NCBI GenBank assembly: GCA_947303225.1
Contig: CAMYXG010000044.1
Location: 1-8,796, forward strand
Length of the DNA stretch: 8,796 bases
Origin: an uncultured Caryophanales bacterium
GTDB lineage: Bacteria > Bacillota_I > Bacilli_A > RF39 > UBA660
Reading direction: 5' to 3'
Both the position numbers and the translations under genes were made by a program. Of the stretch, positions 1 to 5,950 are shown in pieces. How positions within the stretch are numbered: the first letter of the stretch is position 1; every line of letters begins with the position of its first letter. A model generated the notes under the pieces. That model ran no database searches and had not been told where the DNA came from. It saw nothing but the letters and a program-made list of their open reading frames with translations.

Positions 1-16
1 GATAGTACTAATCTTT

Positions 17-23
17 AGGAGGG
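17..23 (+). promoter_or_regulatory. Shine-Dalgarno for the 28-residue-repeat gene
   Basis: AGGAGGG lies six bases before the ATG at 30. It is a near-perfect match to the 16S anti-SD and fixes that start. No promoter can be seen because the window begins only 16 bases upstream. Confidence 0.8.
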
Positions 24-29
24 TTATTT

Positions 30-1163
30 ATGGAGAATGAATTAATAAGAGATTTAGAAAGTTTTTCAGAATTATATGGGGTTGATGAGATGATTTCTAG
101 ATTTGAAGGAGCAATATTATCTTTAGAAAATGATAAATTATCTTTATATTTTTCTAATTTAAAAGGTAGTAATTTGAAAAGACATGGAGATATTATTTTA
201 AAAAGTCAAAATTTAGATACTATTTGTGATTTTTGTATTTCTCATTCTTTGGAGGATTCTAAAGAACATGTACAATATTTATGGGATAGTGGTGATGCTT
301 TTCATAATTTGAAATATGCAAATTCTATTTTTAGTTTATGTTATCGTGATGTTAGTAAGAAAGAACCTTTTCCTTATTCTGAAGTATTAAAAATGAGAAG
401 AAGTTTTGAAGCTATTTTGAATACTAATAATGTAGATGGATGTTTAGATTTTTTACAATGGTTTCAAAAGAAAAGTAATTTAGTGAGAGATGGAATAGAC
501 TATGGACATGCAATATTATCTTCTTTTTCTGATATTGTTAATCGAGCAGAACAAATAATACTTGAATATGGTACTGCTCATAACAATTATCAATGTGTTC
601 ATATAATGAATGGTTTACCAGAATGGTCATTTGATTCTATTCATTATTCTGATCATAGTAAAGTAATTCTAGATAGTCGTAATTTATATGATAATTATAT
701 TTTTGCTAGAGACTATGGTAATCATGATGATGTACCTGTATTGGAACATGGTACTGTGATACTTGAAGATGGTGATGTTTCTCATAATTATTTATTCGCT
801 AGAGATGTTCAAAGAGCTGATAGAAAAAAGCATGGTGAAGTTGTTCTTATGGATGGAGATCCTACTTTTAATTATTTATTTGCTAGGGACGTAGAGGAAG
901 CTGATGTACTTGCTCATGGAAAAGTTATCCTTCAGAATGGTGATTCTAGAATCAATTATTTGTATGCTAGAGATATTCCTGGAAGTGATTTTAGGGAACA
1001 TAAGAAAATTATTTCTGAAAACCCATATTATGCTTACTTATTATCTGTTTCTATTTTACCTAGAGAAGATCAGGATGAAGTATATCAAAGAGTATCAGAA
1101 GAAACAAAAAGGAATAAGATTGCTTCTATTGATGAGAAAATAAAGTATTTAAAAAAAGTATAG
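30..1163 (+). CDS. Uncharacterised protein with 28-residue HG..VIL..GD...NY.FARD repeats
   Basis: This is a 377-residue protein of unknown function with no signal peptide or membrane segment, so it is probably cytoplasmic. Residues 209-323 hold four clear tandem units beginning at H209, H240, H268 and H296, and a decaying fifth begins at H324. Each unit has the pattern HGxVIL, two residues, GD, three residues, NYLFARDV, two residues, AD. The last three full units are exactly 28 residues apart; the first is 31. Weaker copies occur earlier: H52 (HGDIIL) and H80 (...DSGDAFHN) are also 28 apart, so the whole protein is probably an alpha-helical solenoid. Related helical repeats with a GD...Y.FARDV core are familiar to me from uncharacterised Bacillota and phage proteins; that is recollection, not a search. 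Helical solenoids usually bind other proteins, so a scaffold role is inference. The start follows AGGAGGG at 17-23. The stop codon lies inside a terminator shared with pyrH. Confidence 0.85.
   Translation: MENELIRDLESFSELYGVDEMISRFEGAILSLENDKLSLYFSNLKGSNLKRHGDIILKSQNLDTICDFCISHSLEDSKEHVQYLWDSGDAFHNLKYANSIFSLCYRDVSKKEPFPYSEVLKMRRSFEAILNTNNVDGCLDFLQWFQKKSNLVRDGIDYGHAILSSFSDIVNRAEQIILEYGTAHNNYQCVHIMNGLPEWSFDSIHYSDHSKVILDSRNLYDNYIFARDYGNHDDVPVLEHGTVILEDGDVSHNYLFARDVQRADRKKHGEVVLMDGDPTFNYLFARDVEEADVLAHGKVILQNGDSRINYLYARDIPGSDFREHKKIISENPYYAYLLSVSILPREDQDEVYQRVSEETKRNKIASIDEKIKYLKKV
654..998 (+). repeat. Four tandem coding repeats (84-93 bp)
   Basis: The units are 654-746 (31 codons), 747-830, 831-914 and 915-998 (28 codons each). 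Each starts with CAT (His) and contains a conserved NY-(L/I)-(F/Y)-ARD core. The nucleotide sequences have diverged through synonymous changes while the residues are kept. This suggests old duplication under protein-level selection rather than a recent slippage repeat. Confidence 0.8.
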
Positions 1164-1180
1164 AAATCTATACTTTTTTT
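1151..1180. terminator. Bidirectional Rho-independent terminator
   Basis: Seven A's, GTATAGA, a two-base spacer, TCTATAC and seven T's form a nearly perfect palindrome. Read on the plus strand it ends the repeat-protein gene, and read on the minus strand it ends pyrH, whose stop is at 1183-1185. The TAG stop of the repeat-protein gene (1161-1163) is inside the left arm of the stem. The stem is AT-rich, but the U-tract is good in both directions. Confidence 0.8.
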
Positions 1181-1182
1181 CT

Positions 1183-1881
1183 TTATTGGACTAGTGTTCC
1201 TATTTTTTCATCTAGGATTCCTTTTTTTAGGTTTCCTTTTTCTAGGATGTTGAAGACTAAGATTGGTATTTTCTCTTCCATACATAGGGTAATTGCTGTT
1301 TTGTCCATTACATTTATTTTTTTATTTAATACATCAATGTATGTAATATTATCATATTTTTTAGCATCTTTATACTTTTTTGGATCTTTTGAATAGATTC
1401 CATCTACTTTAGTTGCTTTCATTAAGATATCAGCATTTATTTCTGCTGCTCTTAAACTTGATGCTGTGTCGGTTGAGAAGAAAGGACTTCCTGTACCACA
1501 ACCAAATATAACAACTCTTCCTTTTTCTAAATGACGAATAGCTCTATCTTTAATGTAAAATTCTGCAATTTGTCTCATCTCAACTCCTGTTTGAACTCTT
1601 ACAGGAACGTTAATTTGTTTAAAAGCATCTCCTAGTGCTAGTGCATTCATTACGGTTCCTAGCATTCCAATATAATCACTTGTTGCTCGATCCATATATT
1701 CATTACTTTTTCCTCTCCAGAAATTTCCTCCTCCTACAACAATTCCAATTTCAAAGCCAAGTTCTACGCATTCTTTGATTTCTTCAGCTATTTCTAATGT
1801 TCTTTCGAAATCTATTCCATGACCTTTCTCTCCTGATAACACTTCTCCACTTAGTTTCAATAAAATTCTCTTATATTTCAA
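1183..1881 (-). CDS. pyrH: UMP kinase (uridylate kinase)
   Basis: This enzyme phosphorylates UMP to UDP with ATP in de novo pyrimidine nucleotide synthesis. It is a cytoplasmic hexamer of the amino-acid-kinase fold, typically activated by GTP and inhibited by UTP in bacteria. Numbered from the upstream ATG at 1890, the visible hallmarks are KLSGE (12-16), the glycine loop VVGGGNFWRG (51-60), MDRATSDYIGMLGTVMNALAL (66-86, key D67 and D72), GTGSPFFSTDTA (132-143), LRAAE (146-150) and KVDGIYSKDP (161-170). The total of 232-235 residues is the usual family length. The longest frame starts with ATG at 1890, but that ATG directly abuts AAGGAG with no spacer. The in-frame TTG at 1881 sits nine bases after the same AAGGAG and gives an M-K-Y-K-R-I N-terminus like that of family members, so I chose it. 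The usual neighbours tsf and frr are absent: a terminator follows, and a divergent gene lies upstream. Confidence 0.97.
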   Translation of the reverse strand: MKYKRILLKLSGEVLSGEKGHGIDFERTLEIAEEIKECVELGFEIGIVVGGGNFWRGKSNEYMDRATSDYIGMLGTVMNALALGDAFKQINVPVRVQTGVEMRQIAEFYIKDRAIRHLEKGRVVIFGCGTGSPFFSTDTASSLRAAEINADILMKATKVDGIYSKDPKKYKDAKKYDNITYIDVLNKKINVMDKTAITLCMEEKIPILVFNILEKGNLKKGILDEKIGTLVQ

Positions 1882-1890
1882 AAATACCAT

Positions 1891-1896
1891 CTCCTT
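1891..1896 (-). promoter_or_regulatory. Shine-Dalgarno of pyrH that decides the start
   Basis: On the minus strand, AAGGAG is followed immediately by ATGGTATTTTTG. Zero spacing to the ATG (1890-1888) is too short for efficient initiation. Nine bases to the TTG (1881-1879) is near optimal. The site therefore favours the TTG start, although a weaker ATG start cannot be excluded. Confidence 0.6.
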
Positions 1897-1907
1897 ATTA
1901 GTAGTTT

Positions 1908-1936
1908 ATCATAGGATGATAGTAGTTGCAAAAAAG
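1908..1936 (-). promoter_or_regulatory. Possible pyrH promoter (weak)
   Basis: On the minus strand, TATGAT (1913-1908) is a fair -10 box. It would start transcription near 1901 and leave a very short leader before the SD. The region where a -35 would fall (about 1936-1931) is a T-run with no good TTGACA match. It would overlap the -35 of the divergent plus-strand promoter. This is a guess based on position and one hexamer. Confidence 0.25.
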
Positions 1937-1954
1937 TATTATTTATGTTATAAT
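1926..1954 (+). promoter_or_regulatory. Sigma-A-type promoter of the 1981-4796 operon
   Basis: TTGCAA (1926-1931) and a perfect TATAAT (1949-1954) are separated by 17 bases. A TGT immediately before the -10 gives it an extended -10 element. Transcription would start near 1961, about 20 bases before the ATG at 1981. The sequence TGTTATAATA is shared with the promoter at 4847-4875. Confidence 0.75.
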
Positions 1955-1967
1955 AAGCGACATTTAT

Positions 1968-1973
1968 AGGGGG
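1968..1973 (+). promoter_or_regulatory. G-run Shine-Dalgarno (AGGGGG)
   Basis: AGGGGG ends seven bases before the ATG at 1981. The central A of the usual GGAGG is replaced by G, so pairing with CCUCC would use a G-U wobble. Similar G-runs precede the starts at 2922 (AAGGGG), 5072 (GGGGG) and 6432 (AAGGGGG). Confidence 0.65.
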
Positions 1974-1980
1974 ATGGTTT

Positions 1981-2925
1981 ATGGTAATTATTGATTTAAA
2001 AGAAGAGTGTGACTATTTATTAGGTGAAATCGAAAAAAAATGTCGTAAAGCTGCTATGACAAGAGCTCAAATTGAACGATTACGTCTTGAAAGACGAGGG
2101 GCATCTTTTCCTATTTCTACTGTTTCAGATAGTACTTTAGTAGAAACTGAAGAAGATGAAGAAAGAGATGCTTTTGAGGATGAAATTGACTATTATTTAT
2201 CTGATTATCGAACTTTAGAAGCTCCTATTACAAAAGAAGCTATTCAAGAAGTATTACCAAAAAAATCTAATTATCGTTATCAAGATATTATGTTTCGTTT
2301 GCAAGCAGAATCTATTCGAGAAATAAAAGAAATTGAAGAAATATTGATGGAGAATAAAGATATTTCTACTGTTGAATTGAAGGAATATCGTCAATTATTA
2401 GATTTAGAAAAAAATAAAATAAGAATATTAAGAGAGTGTTTATCTGAAAAAGAAGATGTTTCTTCTCAAGATGAAAAAAAGAATCAGTTAATTTTAGTTC
2501 CTACTCCATCTTTTAATATACGTATTATTGATGATTTAGAACATATTCCTAGTGAATATTATCCTAATTTTTATGAGTTAATTCAATCTATTGTTGATGG
2601 AACTTTTAAAGGAGTAAAACGTTTTAAGAATAATCGATATTTACTAGGAATTAGTGAAGTTAAAGCATTCAAGATACGTGTTGTATTTACTAGATTAGAT
2701 TCTAATACATATGCTTTAATTACTGCTTTTATGAAAAAGTGTGATAATGATAAATTATATCAAGAAAGTTTACAGAGTAAAGTAAGTGAATATCGAAAGA
2801 TTGAAGATCAGTTAAGAAATAGTCTTTCAAATGAAGACTTTATTTCAGAGAATAATCGATATATTGAAGAGATGTTTTCTTTGTTAAGAGGAGAAAGAGA
2901 AGATAAGAAGGGGATTATTTTATGA
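1981..2925 (+). CDS. Charged helical protein with RelE/ParE-like C-terminal domain
   Basis: This 314-residue soluble protein is of unknown function. Residues 1-40 are a basic helical segment, 55-70 an acidic linker (ETEEDEERDAFEDE), and 100-160 a highly charged helical region, possibly coiled coil. Residues about 187-285 look like the RelE/ParE (HigB/Gp49-type) fold. A helix pair (YYPNFYELIQSIVDG) is followed by a basic strand (VKRFKNN), then YLLGISEVKAFKIRVVF, then TYALITAFMKKCDND and an amphipathic helix. The LLGI.E...FKIRVVF...Y.LI.AF.KK order mirrors the L..GLyElR....yRv.Y......i.LLh.F.KK pattern of those toxins. Free RelE-family toxins are usually about 90-120 residues, so this would be a fusion. 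No small antitoxin gene lies next to it. Its TGA overlaps the ATG of the next gene, implying translational coupling. The domain call rests on pattern only. Confidence 0.75.
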   Translation: MVIIDLKEECDYLLGEIEKKCRKAAMTRAQIERLRLERRGASFPISTVSDSTLVETEEDEERDAFEDEIDYYLSDYRTLEAPITKEAIQEVLPKKSNYRYQDIMFRLQAESIREIKEIEEILMENKDISTVELKEYRQLLDLEKNKIRILRECLSEKEDVSSQDEKKNQLILVPTPSFNIRIIDDLEHIPSEYYPNFYELIQSIVDGTFKGVKRFKNNRYLLGISEVKAFKIRVVFTRLDSNTYALITAFMKKCDNDKLYQESLQSKVSEYRKIEDQLRNSLSNEDFISENNRYIEEMFSLLRGEREDKKGIIL

Positions 2926-4796
2926 AAAAAGAAGAGTTGTTTCAAAAAATAAATAAAAGAAGACAAGAATTGAATAAAAGATATGAAAAAGATCCTGCAT
3001 GTGACTATTTAAGCAAGTTTGTAGAACATAATCGAGTTAAGTCTTTAGAATCATTTTTAGAAATGGATATTTGGGGTTGTATTAAATGTTTATACTATAT
3101 TCGTTCTAATAATAATTTTTCTATTGAACAAATAGATTCTATGTTTGATTCTTTTTCTCACTTGTTTAATTCTCTTAGTATTAGTAATTTAGATCCTTTT
3201 TTGGATTATTGTAAAAAATTATCTGATTTAAGTCAGATAACTGATATTATGGAATATCTTGAAAGTAATGGTATTCAAGAACAATTATTATTAAGAAAGA
3301 TCAGTAAAGGAAATTTATATGATTCTGAATTATTGTCTCAATTGAAAAGAATTCATTTGAATGATAGTGAGGAAACTAAAGATATTAATCTTTTACCTTT
3401 CTTTCAGTTATTAGAAGATGAACCTTTTGTATTACTTGATGTTTTAGACTTTTATCGAGTATATGCTGAGATGAAATTAGATAAAGAAATGATTGAAAGT
3501 AAATTTGATAAATTAGATTTTAATGTACGTAAAAAAGCTAAAAGAACGGTATTTGATTCATGGTTTCAGGAAAACTATTCTGTTCATCATTTGATTGGAG
3601 AAGTAAATGAAATTACTAATTATATCAAAAGAGTAGAAAAAGAAGTAAGAAAGAAAGAAAAACTTCGAGATGAGGAATTAAGTGGATTGAATATTGCTGA
3701 AAAGTTATTGGAAAGAGGACTTACTCAAGAAGAAATTACAAATGCTAGAGAAATTGTTAAATATATTAAGAATCTTCCTTTAAAAAAAGATATCTTACAA
3801 TTTATTCGTGATTATAATTCTATTTATTACGAACAATTAGAAGAAGAGTTTGAATTATTTAATCATAATTCAAAAGTACAGTACCAAGCTCTTTTAAATG
3901 ACTATGGATTATTGCAGGATGATAGTTCTATTGATTCCATTATGCATAATAGTTTAGATGATGTAAAAAGAATGTTAGAGATTCTTCAAAAGATGGAAAT
4001 TGATTTTCAATATGTTTTTTCTATACTAGAAAATAGTGATTTAATGACTATTTTAAAGATTAAGTCATTTGTAGAAAAAGGTTATTTATCTAATGCTTTC
4101 TTAAATCATCATATTGATCTTTTTGATCCTAGTTCTTCTAAACTATCTTTATTTCAAGATAATATTGAATTGTTAAAGAATTATTCTATTAATCCTTTAT
4201 TATTTCATTCTTCTATTTATGTTTTATTGGGAGAAACTTCTGTTTTAAAGAAAAATTTAGATTATTGTGTTCAATATCATTTATTACAAAATTTACGTGG
4301 AATAGAAAATTATCATTTCTTATTAGATAGAGAGTTTATTAGTAAAGTGGATCGATTAATAGAGCTTGGTTTTGAGAATATTTTAGAGGATCATTTAGAT
4401 TGTGTTAATTTTAATCATTTCAAACGATTAGAAGTTTTACATACTCTTTCTATTCCTGTTGATTCTTATGAAGAGATGAAATCTCTTTTAGGGGATGAAA
4501 AAAGTTTCTTTTTATCAGAAGATAGTTTAGATGATTATATTCCTGATATTTTATCTTATGTAGAGCCACACGAAATCTCTATTTCCTTAGAAGAATTACA
4601 TGATTTGTTAGTATCTTCTAGAGCATATCAAATTGGAAATGTTGTAGTATCTAAAGAGAAAGTAGATCGTTTATTAAATGAAGGTAAAACTCTTTATGAA
4701 GCCATTTTTTCAGGATTAAAGCTATCTAAAGAAGAGTATGAAGAGATGATTTCTATTTTATGTAAAGATTCTCAAAAATCAGTATTTAGTAATTAA
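2922..4796 (+). CDS. Large all-helical uncharacterised protein
   Basis: This 624-residue soluble protein starts within the stop codon of the preceding gene (four-base ATGA overlap), with AAGGGG at 2908-2913 as ribosome site. No signal peptide or transmembrane segment is visible. Composition is Leu, Lys, Glu, Asp and Ser rich with almost no Gly or Pro, pointing to mostly alpha-helix. Residues 230-250 are a strongly charged helix (KRVEKEVRKKEKLRDEE). Residues about 395-490 show repeated segments of the type 'N-hydrophobic-E-LLKNY-I-N-hydrophobic' followed by a helix (N414-N425, N445-L456 and R470-D490). They recall short helix-pair repeats such as mTERF-like solenoids; that comparison is tentative. 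The C-terminus (about 567-612) has a separate small unit, YQIGNVVVSKEKVDRLLNEG then LYEAIFSGLKLSKEEYEEM. Coupling suggests that it works with the RelE-like fusion upstream. I do not recognise the family. Confidence 0.8.
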   Translation: MKKEELFQKINKRRQELNKRYEKDPACDYLSKFVEHNRVKSLESFLEMDIWGCIKCLYYIRSNNNFSIEQIDSMFDSFSHLFNSLSISNLDPFLDYCKKLSDLSQITDIMEYLESNGIQEQLLLRKISKGNLYDSELLSQLKRIHLNDSEETKDINLLPFFQLLEDEPFVLLDVLDFYRVYAEMKLDKEMIESKFDKLDFNVRKKAKRTVFDSWFQENYSVHHLIGEVNEITNYIKRVEKEVRKKEKLRDEELSGLNIAEKLLERGLTQEEITNAREIVKYIKNLPLKKDILQFIRDYNSIYYEQLEEEFELFNHNSKVQYQALLNDYGLLQDDSSIDSIMHNSLDDVKRMLEILQKMEIDFQYVFSILENSDLMTILKIKSFVEKGYLSNAFLNHHIDLFDPSSSKLSLFQDNIELLKNYSINPLLFHSSIYVLLGETSVLKKNLDYCVQYHLLQNLRGIENYHFLLDREFISKVDRLIELGFENILEDHLDCVNFNHFKRLEVLHTLSIPVDSYEEMKSLLGDEKSFFLSEDSLDDYIPDILSYVEPHEISISLEELHDLLVSSRAYQIGNVVVSKEKVDRLLNEGKTLYEAIFSGLKLSKEEYEEMISILCKDSQKSVFSN

Positions 4797-4821
4797 AAAG
4801 ATTCTAGCTAGAGTCTTTTTT
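4795..4821 (+). terminator. Rho-independent terminator of the 1981-4796 operon
   Basis: AAAAAGA...CTAG/CTAG...TCTTTTTT forms a hairpin: AAAAAGA (4795-4801) pairs with TCTTTTT (4814-4820), with an inner TCTAG/CTAGA extension and one G-U wobble. It starts inside the TAA stop codon. Because the T-tract is part of the right arm, its strength is moderate. Confidence 0.7.
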
Positions 4822-4846
4822 ACTTATAAGTAATATTAATAATAAT

Positions 4847-4875
4847 TTGACTTATTTATAAAAATGTGTTATAAT
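4847..4875 (+). promoter_or_regulatory. Strong sigma-A-type promoter of the 5072-8527 operon
   Basis: TTGACT (4847-4852) and a perfect TATAAT (4870-4875) are separated by exactly 17 bases. A TGT just before the -10 makes it an extended -10 promoter. Transcription would start near 4882. The first sequence downstream is the broken lipoprotein leader at 4918, so the JAMM-like gene now has a leader of about 190 bases. Confidence 0.85.
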
Positions 4876-4887
4876 ATGTGACACATT
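4863..4887 (+). promoter_or_regulatory. Dyad over the -10 box and start site; candidate operator
   Basis: AATGTGT (4863-4869) and ACACATT (4881-4887) are perfect 7-base inverted arms flanking the -10 box and its downstream bases (11-base spacer). A second internal TGTG (4877-4880) makes ATGTGACACAT (4876-4886) an almost exact palindrome around one central base. A repressor bound here would block the promoter. The arms contain G and C in an AT-rich background, which makes chance less likely. The regulator is unknown. Confidence 0.45.
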
Positions 4888-4917
4888 GAGTAGATGGAGT
4901 GTAATTAGGTGGTTTTT

Positions 4918-5046
4918 ATGAAAAACTTTAATGTTAGTCAGTAATTATTATCTATTTTACTTTTAGGTGCATTATCATTTTCATTAGTTGGATGTGAAAA
5001 TGATAAGAAGGATATATTCCTTTTCAAGATATTTTTTAAGAAATAA
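4918..5046 (+). pseudogene. Short lipoprotein gene interrupted by an in-frame TAA
   Basis: ATG at 4918 follows AGGTGG (4907-4912) with five-base spacing. It encodes MKNFNVSQ, then TAA at 4942-4944. Reading on in the same frame gives LLSILLLGALSFSLVGC, a textbook lipoprotein signal with lipobox LVGC, then ENDKKDIFLFKIFFKK and a TAA at 5044-5046. There is no in-frame ATG, GTG or TTG after the premature stop, so the lipobox part cannot be made by reinitiation. The signal has the same length to Cys (26) as that of the lipoprotein starting at 6432, counted from its second Met. Codon 9 there is AAA where this gene has TAA, so one A-to-T change could have killed it. A sequencing error is the main alternative. 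Even if repaired, the product is only 42 residues. Confidence 0.65.
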
Positions 5047-5071
5047 TTATAATAATTTTGGGGGTTAGATT

Positions 5072-5944
5072 ATGGAAAATGTTAGGAAACATGCTTATAA
5101 AATTAATGGTGAGGAAAATGCTTATTTAGCATTAAATGATCCATTTACTGATTTTAATACAGTAGATGAATTAGGATATCCATCTAAGCTTATTTTTACT
5201 TCTAAGGCTTTTATTCATTTTTTACAATTAATTGATCAATCACATTCTAGTAGTTCTTATTCTCGTAGTGGAGTAGAAGAAGAAAAAGGTTGCTTCTTTT
5301 TTGGACGAGAGTTAGTTGAACAGTTTGGAAAAAATTGTAATACTATTTTAATAGATTCGTATAGTGAAGATTGGAAGACCACAGATTCTCATATTTTATC
5401 TGGTGGTTCTGTTGATCCAAATCCAACTCTTTCAGAAGTCGAGCATGCTGTAGAGAATTTGGGATATGATTGTGTAATTTATTTTCACATTCATCCAAAA
5501 AAATTTCATTATGATGTTTTTTCTACTGGAGATTATCTTTCTTTTGAGAGTGTTGCTAAATTAGATTTTATGCAGAATACTTCTTTACTAGCACTATTAG
5601 CTTCTCCTTGTCGTTCAACTGAAAAAAGAAATATTTATCAATTCTCTTGCCTTTATGTGCAGCCTTTTTATAATCAAGATGGTAAAAAAGACTTTCATTA
5701 TTATCAATTTCCTCATATTTGTTATATTGAAGATGAAAAGGTTATGGAATTTGGTAGATTTGAAAGACGTGTTGCTCCTTCATTAAGTGATAATAGAAGA
5801 GTACCAGCTAGGCATATGATACAAGGATTTGGAGTGGATCCAAATACAGGATTGAATATTCAAGATAAGCAAATAGGTACGTATCGAGATGGCTATTTCT
5901 CTTTTGATGAAGGTTATCAATATCGTAGAAGAAGAATGAGGTGA
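5072..5944 (+). CDS. JAMM/MPN-like putative zinc metalloprotease
   Basis: This 290-residue protein has no signal peptide and is probably cytoplasmic. Residues about 65-200 carry the layout of the JAB/MPN+ fold. A first strand, EEEKGCFFFG (E69-E71, G78), resembles E-x2-G-x-L-x-G with the first Gly replaced. A second strand (TILIDSYSED) follows, then a helix (LSEVEHAVENL). Next comes YDCVIYFHIHP with H139 and H141, and then S151 and D154 (STGD). LLALLASP and the strand IYQFSCLYV complete it. H-x-H, Ser and Asp with an upstream Glu are the JAMM zinc and catalytic residues of this isopeptidase/peptidase family. The spacing here is HxH-x9-S-x2-D rather than the usual x7. The C-terminal third (about 220-290) is unrecognised and ends in RRRRMR, partly because that stretch also encodes the next gene's ribosome site. 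No ubiquitin-like, E1 or E2 gene is adjacent, so the substrate is unknown. First intact gene of a four-gene operon. Confidence 0.7.
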   Translation: MENVRKHAYKINGEENAYLALNDPFTDFNTVDELGYPSKLIFTSKAFIHFLQLIDQSHSSSSYSRSGVEEEKGCFFFGRELVEQFGKNCNTILIDSYSEDWKTTDSHILSGGSVDPNPTLSEVEHAVENLGYDCVIYFHIHPKKFHYDVFSTGDYLSFESVAKLDFMQNTSLLALLASPCRSTEKRNIYQFSCLYVQPFYNQDGKKDFHYYQFPHICYIEDEKVMEFGRFERRVAPSLSDNRRVPARHMIQGFGVDPNTGLNIQDKQIGTYRDGYFSFDEGYQYRRRRMR

Positions 5945-5945
5945 T
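5938..5945 (+). promoter_or_regulatory. Eight-base perfect Shine-Dalgarno spanning a stop codon
   Basis: GAGGTGAT is a full match to the 16S anti-SD and lies five bases before ATG at 5951. It contains the TGA stop of the JAMM-like gene (5942-5944). Ribosomes ending there are placed on the next start, implying coupled translation. Confidence 0.8.
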
Positions 5946-5950
5946 ATTAT

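Noticed and set aside
654..998. CRISPR-like regular spacing
   Set aside because: The 84-bp periodicity is in the codons of a protein repeat. There are no identical direct repeats separated by unique spacers.
904..1143. Second-frame plus-strand open frames (also 6907-7119 and 7497-7712)
   Set aside because: They are embedded in well-supported genes, and their composition (Leu/Ile/Met-rich) is typical of out-of-frame reading of AT-rich coding sequence.
2922..2925. TGA as Trp (Mycoplasma-type code)
   Set aside because: TGA ends two genes at exactly the points where the next gene starts with its own ribosome site, and Trp is encoded by TGG throughout, so code 11 fits.
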